64,000 nt of DNA from Aldrovandia affinis (Eukaryota > Chordata > Actinopteri > Notacanthiformes > Halosauridae): positions 2,780,549-2,844,548 of the forward strand of contig JAINUG010000131.1 in the NCBI GenBank assembly GCA_029706075.1, given 5' to 3'. Shown here in pieces: positions 44,573-55,700 of this stretch. The translations under genes and the position numbers were made by a program. Each line of letters starts with the position of its first letter. Positions within the stretch are counted from its first letter, which is position 1. The notes beneath the pieces were generated by a model. It was not told the origin of the DNA, made no database searches, and saw only the letters and a list, made by a program, of their open reading frames with translations.

Positions 44573-45002
44573 ACTGTGTTGAAGAGTGTGTCATTGCTAC
44601 ACAGTCAGGAACCCTCATGCAGGGACAGGTAAAGCCTTGCCAAGCAAGCGCCGTCCTGGCTGCATGGAGGGTGCGGTTGCTAGCTGCTGACCAGATGGCT
44701 CGCATGAGTCCTGCCGTGCCGTTGTTTAATATCTCCCCTGGCCTGGCCTTCAAGTCCTCTCTCTGGGCTTTTTTTTTTAGGTTATCAAAGGTTGCAACTG
44801 GTCTTTAATGACTTAAAAGGGCTGGGTGAATCTGCGCAGAATAAATTAGCCAAAACCTTGCAAAAGACAAGTCGTAAAAAAAGGTTTTTTAACGTTCAGG
44901 AAAAGGCAATAGTCGAGCAGCTAAGGACAAGTAAAACTGGATAATAAGGGTCAAAAACTTGAATGGGATGGAAAAACCAGTTTAGAAAAACTGAGTAGAA
45001 AA
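44573..45002. other. Intergenic, nothing recognised
   Basis: No repeat family or coding frame recognised. Confidence 0.4.
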
Positions 45003-45325
45003 AGAGGGCCCAGAGTGGTGCAACCGGTAAAGCCACTTGTTCTAAGTGTCCCATGACAGTTTGGGTTCAGCCCAGGCTGCACCAGCCTAGCTCTAGCTGG
45101 GAGTCCTGTTCTGGGGCGGCGATTGGCTGTCCGCCCCCAGGGGGAGGGGGCAGGGAAGCCGGCATGAGTTTGCCGCATGCAAAAAGTGTCTCTGTGTGTG
45201 TCAGAGTTACGGTCGACGGCTCGGCGGGGTCCGTCTCAGAGGAGGTGGTCCCAGAGTTGTGGCGGTGAACTTGTAGTAAGAGGGGGGAGAAGTTGAACGA
45301 GAGGAGGGTACAATTGGCCTGTTTT
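45003..45325 (+). repeat. SINE, CpG-rich family (GGCGATTGGCTGTCCGCCCC), copy A
   Basis: Head gggcccagagtggtgcaacc then ggtaaagccact, a tRNA-like region, the family core ggcggcgattggctgtccgc, and a 3' part reading ggtacaattggcc. Relatives at 45538-45880 (-), 46398-46790 (+), 50403-50690 (-), 57139-57300 (-, partial) and 62163-62415 (+). Confidence 0.75.
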
Positions 45326-45537
45326 ATTAACTGAGGTTGTTAAGGCCTCCGTAGTCTCCTATCCCAGATAATCAGGAAAAAGCCAGGGCTTCCCACAAAA
45401 TAATGATCATAAAACAATGGTAAAAAGAAAATTAATCATCCCAAAAGAATCACCCAAATTGCAAAAGATTGTCTGCAAGTTTCATCATTCTCAGACAATG
45501 AGAATATCAAATTAAGGATTAAAAAAATAATAATAAT

Positions 45538-45880
45538 TGTTTCAGATTTTTTCCCGTTTTTCTCCCAATTCAGTAGCCAATTACACCTTCTATTTATTTA
45601 GATTTACTAATTCTAAGCTAATTCTCCGCGGGCAGCGAACTCCACTTCCTTCGAGACAGAATTCACCCACCCATGCTCTGGAGACACCCTTACATGCTTC
45701 ACGGCGGATCCGAGCTGGCTCACCCCTGCCCCCTGGGGTGGACAGCCAATCGGGGCTGATGACCAGGGCCGGTTTGGTAGAGACGGGTTTCAAACCGCGT
45801 CCCTGACAGGCAGTGCACACCACATTCGACCAGCCAAAATATGGTGCGTTAGACCGCTACGCTATCTGTCGCCCTAAATT
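45538..45880 (-). repeat. SINE, same CpG-rich family, copy B
   Basis: The minus strand reads gggcgacagatagcgtagcg at the head and ends aattgggagaaaaacgggaa then aaaatctgaaaca. Core: attggctgtccaccccaggg. Confidence 0.78.
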
Positions 45881-46397
45881 AAGGATTTTTACCACGTTTT
45901 TTCAACCTCTTTTTGGGCCTCTTGTTTTCTACTGTTGTCACCATTTCCCTTTTCTAAATAACAGCTCTTGAAAAAAGTTTGACCTTAATCACCCCAAGCG
46001 AAGGCTTGTGATGAGTATGTGAATAATATCAGTATTGCCTCCAGCGGTTTGGGAGGGCTGTTGTTTGCCGATCACGATGGTTTGTGGTGGTTTCCAGTGT
46101 GCCGTTTCTGTCTGTCATCAAGGCATAATTTAAGAGCCGATTTGAACAGCATTGCCTCGAAAACTTCAGTTTTGAAAGAGCCTTAGTGTCGGGGGGCGTG
46201 TCTCTTGCAGCTCGGCGAACCTCCTTGAGGACTTAAGGGGACTTTTGATAGGCTCATCCCATCCTCCCCTGTGCACTTCTGTGGTGCGTTTCTGTGAGAT
46301 CTCACAGGTCTGAGATGAATTGCCCTTTAAGGCAGCTGCAGGAACTGAGAAAAAAATGGCCTTTATCGGCCATATGCATGTCAAAGATATAAATATG

Positions 46398-46790
46398 AAG
46401 GGGCCTCCCGGGTGGTCTAGTGGTTACAACATTCGACCCTGGCCACTGTGAACGGGGTTCGATTCCACCGGCCGCGCCAGAGTCGGCTCTGGCTGGGAGT
46501 GCCACCGGGGGCGGCAATTGGCTGTCCGCCCCAGGGAGGGGGGAGGGGAGCCGACAGGAAGTTCGCTGCACACAGGAGTGGCTCTGTAGTACCGGCGTTA
46601 CGGTTGACAGCCTGGCGAGTGCCATCTCGGAGGAAACGATACTTCGCCTTTGTCACTACCGGTCACAGGGCTACGGCAGCGAACTCACAATATGAGGGGG
46701 GGATTGACATGAAAAATAGAGGGTGTAATTGGCTACTAAATTGGGAGAAAATGGGATAAAATCTGAAACAAACAAACAAACAAAAAAGAT
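46398..46790 (+). repeat. SINE, same CpG-rich family, copy C (best preserved)
   Basis: The head gggcctcccgggtggtctag then tggttacaac and ggggttcgattcc has clear A and B boxes of a tRNA promoter. The core is ggcggcaattggctgtccgc. The tail is ctaaattgggagaaaatggg then (CAAA)n. Confidence 0.85.
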
Positions 46791-48884
46791 ATATGACCAA
46801 AATAATAATTTCACGATTCCAGCAAAAAGTTCCAGAATTTGGTTTAGGAAGGACCCAGATAATTATAAAGTCAATATCTTCAGCTGGAGTCACTATGTAA
46901 CCCTCCCACTGTTTGATTTGTTGGGACTGGGAGGAACCGAGCCCAGAACCAGTGAAAAATGTAGAGGCAGAATCCGACTTTGGTCCAAACTAAACAGCAG
47001 AAGTCATTTCTATGTATCACATATTCTGCTTTAAACATGGTTAAGCTCTTTGCTTTTTCTCTTTGGGCTGTTTTGATTTACGTACACATGGCATCCACTC
47101 CCAAACTCAATGATTTATTTTGAGTGTGGCTGAATGCTTTTTGGCCCATTGATTTTTGTTGCCTTTTGGTGCAAGCATAAAGTCTGTTTAAGAGATGTGA
47201 AGTTTGACAACTTTTCTAAAGAATGCTCTATTTTCAGACTGCTGTACTTCATCTCTGCAGGTCAGACAAACGGGTATGACAGCAGAAGTAGCATACGCAG
47301 TTACACCTTTTATATCACTGAGGCAAAAGAGGCAAGCATTCAATGGACACGAGTTACACTTGCCATTGATTTAAAAAAATGCAGAATGCGATCAAAATTA
47401 GCAAAAAAGGGCATGTGAAATGAGATGCTAATGAGATCCTGATTACCACTGGTTTGGTTTATTGGTTAATATAAAATAAGGTTCATAGCTACAACATGAT
47501 AGTAGCCTATTTAAAAATAAAAACAAGGCTACAGTAATGCAAGTATATTATTCCAATCAATAAAGGATTCAAATTCTTAAAATTGGTGTGTTTTGACAAA
47601 ATTTCAAAATTATAAACATTTCAGTGTTGTGAAAGATGTTCACAATGCGTTTGTGTCACTCAGGTTCTACTGTATGTAGTTTTGGCCTTGCACAATGGCT
47701 TTGGCTTACTGTCCTGAATTTGTACTCAATTGGGTCTCTGTCCAAATCTGTGATGTTTTCCCCATTTTCTGCCGTTACAACATTTTCACAGTTTTCTGCC
47801 CGGTTACAGCAGTTTTCCACGTTTTCTGGCCGGATACAACATTTTCCCTGTTTTCTGCCCAGCAACAGTAGGGTCCCATGAAGCACTGTGTAAGGGTGAG
47901 TCGAGGCACCTTGGGGTCAAGCCTGCTGGCGAGTCATACACACGGTCTGGACCACGTCAGCGGCACTCTGCACTTCTTTGGGCAGGGTCAGCTTGGGCGA
48001 TTAATTAAATCAAATGTAGTCTCTATCATATCACATGAGGACATTTACTTGGTGTGTGTGTGTGATATGCCCATGAAGCTACACTTTGCTTTGAGGTTCA
48101 TTTTGAAACTCTTTTAGACAGTTTATTGAACCCATTTTAAGCTGTAGTTAGAAATACTAATTAACAACTATATTGTAGCCCACTGATAATTCTTCTCTTC
48201 TTGTTGCCCTTTAAAATTAATAAGCATAATGAATAGTATGTTTATGTAAAATATATTGTTCCTGTATCTGTATCTTATTTTATGGTTTGTGAGGTATGTC
48301 ATTTTTACCACATGGTTTTGTAAGCAGTTAGACTATTTATATTAGGGTGATGTTACAATGCACATCCATGTAATTAGAAAATCACTATCCACAAGTTAAA
48401 GTGCAAAGGATTTGTTTTTATATTTTTGAAAAACAAAGCAACCCCCCCAAAATAAACCCCCAAAAAACCAAACACAGAATACACTTTTTTTCCATTGCAC
48501 TGAAAATGTCCAAAACACTAAAATAACCTTTGACTTCATGGGTTTCCTCTTGATTGCAAAATGTCCATTTCACATTACCAAAAAAGGGATCACATCAACA
48601 ACAGTCAAAAACACCCCCCAACAATTCTTCCAATTTCATACATCTTTACACTTTTCTTCATTTATCACACATAATACATGGTGACACAGTCTTATCACCC
48701 TCTGAAATACCCCCCATTCCTCTCTCCCTCAAGTGTCAGTCACAGAAATGGAAGTGAGAAAGAGGGGAAGGGACTGACAGAGAACAGCGAGGGGGGTTGC
48801 GGTGAACTCCTGCTGAGTGTGACGGAGATAGATTGCAGATGCGCTGGCTCTTCACTCCTGAGCGCACCCTGACACTGTACTAAA
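46791..48884. other. Intergenic, nothing recognised
   Basis: AT-rich, with a three-fold degenerate motif ttacarcattttcc.gttttctgcccgg at about 47770-47870. No coding frame recognised. Confidence 0.4.
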
Positions 48885-48955
48885 TCACACACACACTCAC
48901 ACTCACACGCACACGCCCACGCCCACACTCACACTCACACTCACACTCACGCTAC
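48885..48955. repeat. (CACTCA)n microsatellite
   Basis: Hexamer repeat acactcacactcacac-like. Confidence 0.88.
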
Positions 48956-50402
48956 GCCAGTGCAGACCAGTGACCCAGATTGGAAACGCAAGTCACCTCC
49001 TGCTTCAGGGATGGGGGGGGGGCAACAGGACAAACCAGAATCGTAAATTAAAACAAAAGAAAAAACAATTGTGTGTCAAGTCCAAGTCATTATCTGTTTT
49101 TGGAATAAGCAGCCAGCAATGAAAATATACATGTAATTTCTGGTTTAGAGTAACAACCACTTTTGATATTGCCACAGGGACTTTTTTTAATGAGTCCAAA
49201 TAACGTGCAGTAATGAGAACCAGTGGAAAAGGAGTCGCTATTTAAGCAAAGATCTCACGAGAGGGGGACAGTCTGCCACAAAGATGGACTGACTGTCTTG
49301 AATTTATGTTGTTTCTGAACGCTCTTCAAAACAGGCCAGGGATTAAGCTCTTCACGGATTTTAACAATATTCTGTACAATACCCTGCATTCAGTTCAGTT
49401 CAACATCCATGTGCTGAGCTTATGGTATTTTGTTTCCATCCATAATCGAGACAACCCCCCCAAGCTCATCCTAATAACTTGCATGGTTTTGGTGGCACAA
49501 CACAATGCATTTTGTGTTGCTCGTGATCTCAAAGGCCAAACTCATTCCATTTTTTCCACCTTCCATTCACATAGACACAAGCAGTTCACACCCTCGCTTC
49601 ATGTCAGGAAACCATCGCCACCATTTAATTTCCCATTTTGGAGATCTTCAAGCACTGGAAGTCCACACAATGTTGAATGGTTTCGTCCATTTTATGTTCA
49701 ACTTACTGTACATCTGACTTTTAAAGAAACAAGAAACAAAAAACCCAATAAATAGCCCCTTTGTAAATAATGATGTAATCATTTAAAAAAGAAACTGATA
49801 AACATGTTTACATGGCATATGGAATGTGGTCACTGAGGTCACTCTTACTAAAAGCAGTCAAGATGCCCTTAAATCCATTAGTTATGACTTATGCATTCAT
49901 GCAAAATGTTAAGGTATTTTTCAAATATCTGGTTTTCCATTACTGTTCATGACCGCCAAACAAACAAGCGTATAAGTAGTGGCAAGAGTTAAGACTTAAG
50001 TTTGTTTCTCAAAGTTAAGGGCAAAGCACATTACTTGAACCAGGGCCGGAATCAGACAAAACAGGAGTGGACAGCAGAACAGTTTTTTTTTTTTGGAAGG
50101 AGATCATATTTTGACTTAATAAAAATAATAATAATAATAATCATGAATAAATAAATAAAATAAGGAACACATCTTGAATGGAAACTGCACAGGAAAATGT
50201 GTAAATTGGCACAGAATGGCATTTTGATTAACATGTTACATAGTACAACGTGTGTGTTATAAACATAACCATTACAGGAGCACAACTGTACGTTTATCAC
50301 AATGAGACTGACGTGGAATCGGGGATCCTCACTGTGATAGGGTTTTCTTTTTCACCAACTATGGAATCAATAGTTTTTCTTTCTTTATTTAATATAAATG
50401 TG

Positions 50403-50690
50403 TTTCAGATTTTTCCTCAGGTTTTCTCCCAATTTGGTAGCCAATTGTACCCTCTATTGATCGAACTATCCCCCTTCAACAAACCCACCGCTTGCAGCTA
50501 CGGGACCAGCCACTACTCTGGGACAGGCGGTGGCAGGGGTGGTGAACCGCCTCCTTCGAGGCAGCACTCGCCCGAGTGCCGACCGTGATTCCGATACGTC
50601 CAGAGAAGCTTTCTGTGCATGCGGCGAGCTCATGCCAGGTTCCCTCCCCCCTCCTCTTGGGGCGGACAGCCAATTGCCACCCCTGAATGG
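50403..50690 (-). repeat. SINE, CpG-rich family, copy D
   Basis: The minus-strand tail matches tgtttcagatttttcc / ctcccaatttggtagccaat; the core is ggcggacagccaattgcca on the plus strand. It lies in the presumed PPM1H 3' UTR. Confidence 0.75.
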
Positions 50691-52642
50691 GGCATTAATG
50701 GCTTTTCTAAAAATGAAATCCCATTAAGTATATAGCAGACCAATATCGTCGTTGTTTGGATTCGTAAAGAACATTTAGGGTGAGGTAGATGGGGCTAATG
50801 AAACAGTGGGGTCTGTGGTTTCGTTACTTAAATCCCCATCTTCGGGTGATTTTCAAATCAGAATTATTTTGTTTGCTGAGATTGTCCGTAAAAGTTAAAA
50901 AAAGACAGAAACTCAGTTCTGTCCTTCAAACACCTCCACAGATAACCCCAGTGTTCCACTCATATCCCTAACATCACATCTGCAATACCAGGAAGAAAGA
51001 AAAGGAAGCCAATATTTGCAATTGAAAGTTTGACAATCACAATAAAAAAAAGTCCAACAAATGTAAAAAATGCAACCATAAACAAATACCAAAAGAAGGT
51101 ACCATTTCCAAAAAAACAAGGTACCCAATGCCATAGTTTAATGATGAGGTTAAATTAGGAGCATTCTCACCAACTGCTAATGTGTGCTTGCTGGGATTAA
51201 ACTGCTCTGTTTTCCACTGGCATCTCAAATTCTAAAATTAAAGTACCCTTTTTATGTTAATATGTCAGTATCAAAGTCTTGAAGCTGGCATTCAAACACA
51301 TCTTCATTACCTTGAATAATTTTAAAAATGCTAATTAGAAAATGCGTTTCCCCTGAAGCAAAAAAAAGAAAAAGAGTAGAAATCAAGACTAATATTAGAA
51401 ACATAATTTAGAAATTTGACAGGAATAATTTTTTCCTCCCTGGAAGGGTGGCCGGACACAACAGTAAATCCAAATACACGAAGAGGGCTGTTCATAGTAG
51501 ATTTCCATTTGAGAAGAAAGACCTGTTTCTGGCCAAATGTTTCACCTCCCATGCACCTTGGTCCTAAGGCCAGCCTGAAGCACACAATGCTAAACTGGAC
51601 TGTATTTCAGAGAGAAAAGTAAACATTGTGCAATTTGTATATGTAATTGCAGAAATACCCTGAAATGGAATGGAAAAAAAAGTAATGAATAAACAAAGAT
51701 TGCATGAGGCATTTTGACCTCAAATATTAGTTTCTTCAATTTGAGGTTGTGCAAAACATCGAACTTCACACTTTTACACAAGTAGAGTAACGATGTGCAG
51801 AGTACCCTTCAGGTTTTGTGATTGAGGAGTATTTAGACACAGGATGGATGTCCTCAGCCAGGGGGCACATCACAGTTTTAGAACAGAATTCGGATTAAGC
51901 AGAGAGGAATACACCTTCAACATCGACATATCATTTGTCAGTATATACACTGTACAGCCACTAAGTAAAACACAAAAAAGTTAAACGCTGAGAACTATTA
52001 ATGACTTCTCGTTACAGTTTTAAACGCAATACACAATAATAAACAATACACGGCAGGTATAAAAAATGAAGAACAGAAGCCATTGCACTTTGCTCTGATT
52101 GCCAGTACCTCGCTGTTTCCTCCCTGACCCTGTAGCCTGAAAACGAAAGTGGGATTTTCACTCTGGGAACGGCAGCCTTTTTTCAGACAAAAGCGTGGGC
52201 AGGAATTGTGGAACGACAGTGAAATTAACTGTCAGGGGAGAAGGGATCATCTGCAGTGTCTTGGTGACCATTCCTCCAACTTCATCTCAATGGTCTTTCT
52301 GCAGCATTTGTGAAAAGACATGTGTATGTATGCATCTACAGTATGTCCTCAGTCGCATGCTGGCCAACGTGGCGATGGTGGCTCATTTACTTGTGCAATC
52401 CAGGGTCACATGACAAGGGTGACTTGGACATCCTGAGACCTTCCTGTTGAGACACTACATTAACGAGGGGAACGTCTTCAAACTCGATGAGGTGGCGTGG
52501 AGGGGTGGAGGCGGGCGAGTGGCTGATTTTGTGTGATCATCACTTACAGTACAGCTCGGTGAGGGGCAGAGAGGGAGGGCGAGGATTGGGGGGGGTAGTG
52601 GGACTCATCCCCTCCTCCCCGTTGTTTTCTCCTCCTCTTTGG

Positions 52643-52790
52643 CTATGGCTGGCGGTTCCCGTATAACAGGGGGATGATGTAGACGGAGATGTCGTCTCCA
52701 GAGCCCAGTCTGTCATTGGAGATCCTCCAACCCCTGTCCCTCAGCACCCCCCGCGCCCGCATCACCAGGTCCTGGGCCGCCATGGTGTAC
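52643..52790 (-). CDS. ppm1h: PPM1H terminal coding exon
   Basis: It encodes YTMAAQDLVMRARGVLRDRG then WRISNDRLGSGDDISVYIIP and LLYGNRQP, with TAG read at 52645-52643. Acceptor tgtggcag. The last eight residues differ from the mammalian terminus I recall, as is common at PP2C ends. Confidence 0.95.
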
Positions 52791-55700
52791 CTGCCACAAC
52801 AGACTGTTTTAAACTGGCTTACAGCACGTTCACATTGGCATGTGCAACCGGTGACTGGTTGTCACTATTGTGCACAACTCCACAGCAAATCCCTTCGCTG
52901 GACCACACATCAGTGTGCCCAGGCTCAATAGTGGGACACCTGTCAGGAAATTGGGTACTGAGCTGTGCTATTTGCCCAAATTTGAATGAGTTTTGAGGCG
53001 TGGTAAAATCTGCCCACTCTGCACTCTCTTGCACTCTTTCACTCTGCCTAGTAGAATTATAAAAACACAGTGAAAACATAAAGTGAACGCACCATATAGC
53101 TACAAACAGATGTGCTGAATAGGCTACTCTGCATTGGAGGTTTTCATTTCCTAAAATGGTATAAAAACAATTGCTGGACCAATAATTTAAAAAGCTGAGG
53201 TGAAGATGAAGGCAGGGCATGAATTATCAAAATAACATCTTCCTATTGCCTTTAAAAACCTTTGCTAAATATTTTTTCTTCTTTTCTTAAGTTCTGACTA
53301 CGTTCAAGGAGCTGGGTTTTTTTGTGGCTTTTCTGTTCATCTGCCTGTGCATTCTGAAGGAAAGGCAAACTGAAGACTGTTTTTTTCAGAATACTGGCTC
53401 TGGAGTTTGAAGCATCAAATGTCCCCTGAGCTGCTGCAGTAAGGAGTTTAAGCTAATAAATTGATTGGGGATCTCAAATTACTGGTAAAAATTTACTAAG
53501 TAACAGTAAAAGTACTGGTAAAATCCCTTTACAAATGCAAGAATTTACAGAGTGTTGAGAGAGAAAACAGGGCCTGTTCTTATATTTGCGGTGATGTGAG
53601 TGAAGTAACAGTTCAGAGCTTGAGACTTTAGAATGCTTTAGTTGTTCAGTGGGCTTGGATGTCTGTCTGCCATTCAGATGGAAGGCTAGCGACAGCCTTT
53701 TGGAACAATTTCCTTTGTGGCGTCATTAGTTTGTACAGGTGACAGAGCTCCTACCTGTGCAGGTCGTCAGGGTCACAGTTGGCCAGGAAACCAGTGACTG
53801 CCTCAGCCACTTCCTCATTGGAGAGCACGTCCCACAGTCCGTCTGTGCCCAGCACCAAGACGTCATCAGGCCCATGCTCGTACTGCGTCAGGGGGTACAC
53901 TTTCACCTGGTGGGGCAGTGGGGTGGTCAGAGAGGTGGACTGGGGGTGGAGGGGGTCAGGGTTCTGGGTAAATTCTGTTTCAATTCAGTCAGTTCGGGAA
54001 AATAACTGGAATTGAATAAACCGGATAGTTGCTGCAGATAGTTTGAAGGCAGCTTGCTGTTTTGTCTTTGCATGTACATAAATCACAGTATACTGCATAC
54101 AATTTAATCTCAATTTCAGGATCATTAATGTACAGGTTGAATAAAAGTGGCCCCAAAATGGATCCCTGTGCAATCCCAATTTAGCAGTTGGCAACCTGTG
54201 AATGCTTATCACAAACTTGTACATTGTGTTTCCAGAAAAGTTAAATGTAGATGGGGGGGGGGGACACTGTGAGCCTGGCTGTCTGTGTAATCTGTGTAAG
54301 ATACATGTATTCCCCTCCCCACAGCTAGAGTTGACCACAGAGCATCATCACAGACTATTCAGTCTGTGGAAGTTCCTATTACACTGATCAGAACATTGTG
54401 ACCAAAAGTATACACCATGACCCAGAGTTTTGATCGTTTACTGTCCGCCTGCTTCATTCAGCACCTTGGTGACATTCATTTTCCTCCTCTTGCTTATGGA
54501 TGCCACCCCTGCACCCACGCCGTCCAAACACTAATTCCTCAGTCTCAGACACACTGCAGAAATTGCCTTGGCTCGGCGCATTATTTCAGAGAAATGGAGA
54601 TTACACCCTGTCTTTGACCTCCTTTTTTTTTCTTTTTCTGTTGTGCTGGCAAACAGTTGCTTATAAATAACGACGCTGGGCGCCCGGCACTGCTCTCGGC
54701 TTCTCCTCTGAAAGCCGGAGTTTTGTACATGTCACCTTCCCACAGATAACAGCATCCTTTCAGCCACGATGGCAAGGGGTGCTGTGCAGCTAAAGGTTTG
54801 TGGATCTAAAGACCCTGTCAGTGTCTCGATTGCCTACTCAGTGGCATGTAAGAGACCTTGAGTTTGAAAAACATACCAATAAGTCCAATGAAAGTGAGAT
54901 AATATAATATAATATATGCCATTTAGCAGACGCTTTTATCCAAAGCGACTTACAGTAGTGAATGCATACATTTTCAGTATATGTGGCCCCAGTGGGGATT
55001 GAACCCACAACCTAAGCGTTGCCAACGCTGTGCTCTACCAACTGAGCCACAGAGAACCACATGAGAGATATGAACATGAATACACAACGAACATGAAACA
55101 TGGACAGTGGGATCACCTGGCCATGAGGACAACATGTAGCATCCTGGGCTAACCAAGCATGCATGAGCCTTTTACGTATTCCAGCCCAACCAGCACTTGC
55201 ACTCTTGGCCAATATCAGACAGAGGTAGTGCAGGGCTGCTGGGTGGCTCATCCTGTTAAGGCACTGTTCTAGTGTGTGGTTGAGCCCCACGATTTGGTAT
55301 CAAATCCAGTGCCAGTGCCGATTGTAGCCAGCAGCCGTGCGGGGCAACTCATGATTGTCCATAGCGTCATCCGGGGAGGGAAAGCCTGACCCCTGCTTGC
55401 TGACTGGGAACCTGCAGTCTGCCTTTGCCAGATGCGTATGAAGTGTCCTCCTCCGATGCAACGACTGCACAGCTCAACTGGTTTACTGCAGAGCTAAAAC
55501 AAGCAGCAGCTAGGAGCATGCTCTCCCGAAAACTCTCTTGACTTGAGGACAGCCATTCCAAAAATCAGGGTCACAGAAGGAGGAAGTGCATGAGTTCCCT
55601 CTGTGGGACTGATTCAGATTGACTCGTTACGGGTTTGTGTAGGCGCTGCACCCTTCATATGTATTTACAGCCCCTCAAGGGAAAGCACAAGGACAGAAGA

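Larger units (their letters stand above)
48400..52642 (-). other. Probable PPM1H 3' untranslated region and flank
   Basis: This 4.2 kb downstream of the PPM1H stop is AT-rich, with no protein-like frame. Apart from one SINE (50403-50690) and small microsatellites it is free of recognisable mobile elements, which contrasts with both sides. Mammalian PPM1H has a long 3' UTR, so this may be it. I cannot place a convincing minus-strand polyadenylation signal, so the left limit is a guess. Confidence 0.35.

Noticed and set aside
44017..44808. 263-codon frame on the plus strand
   Set aside because: The middle is a CA microsatellite; the ends have no recognisable domain, splice context or homologue that I know.
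54983..55046. Well-formed tRNA-like sequence on the minus strand
   Set aside because: It continues into an L2-type SINE tail (gtaagtcgctttggataaaa...), so it is the head of a SINE and not a functional tRNA gene.
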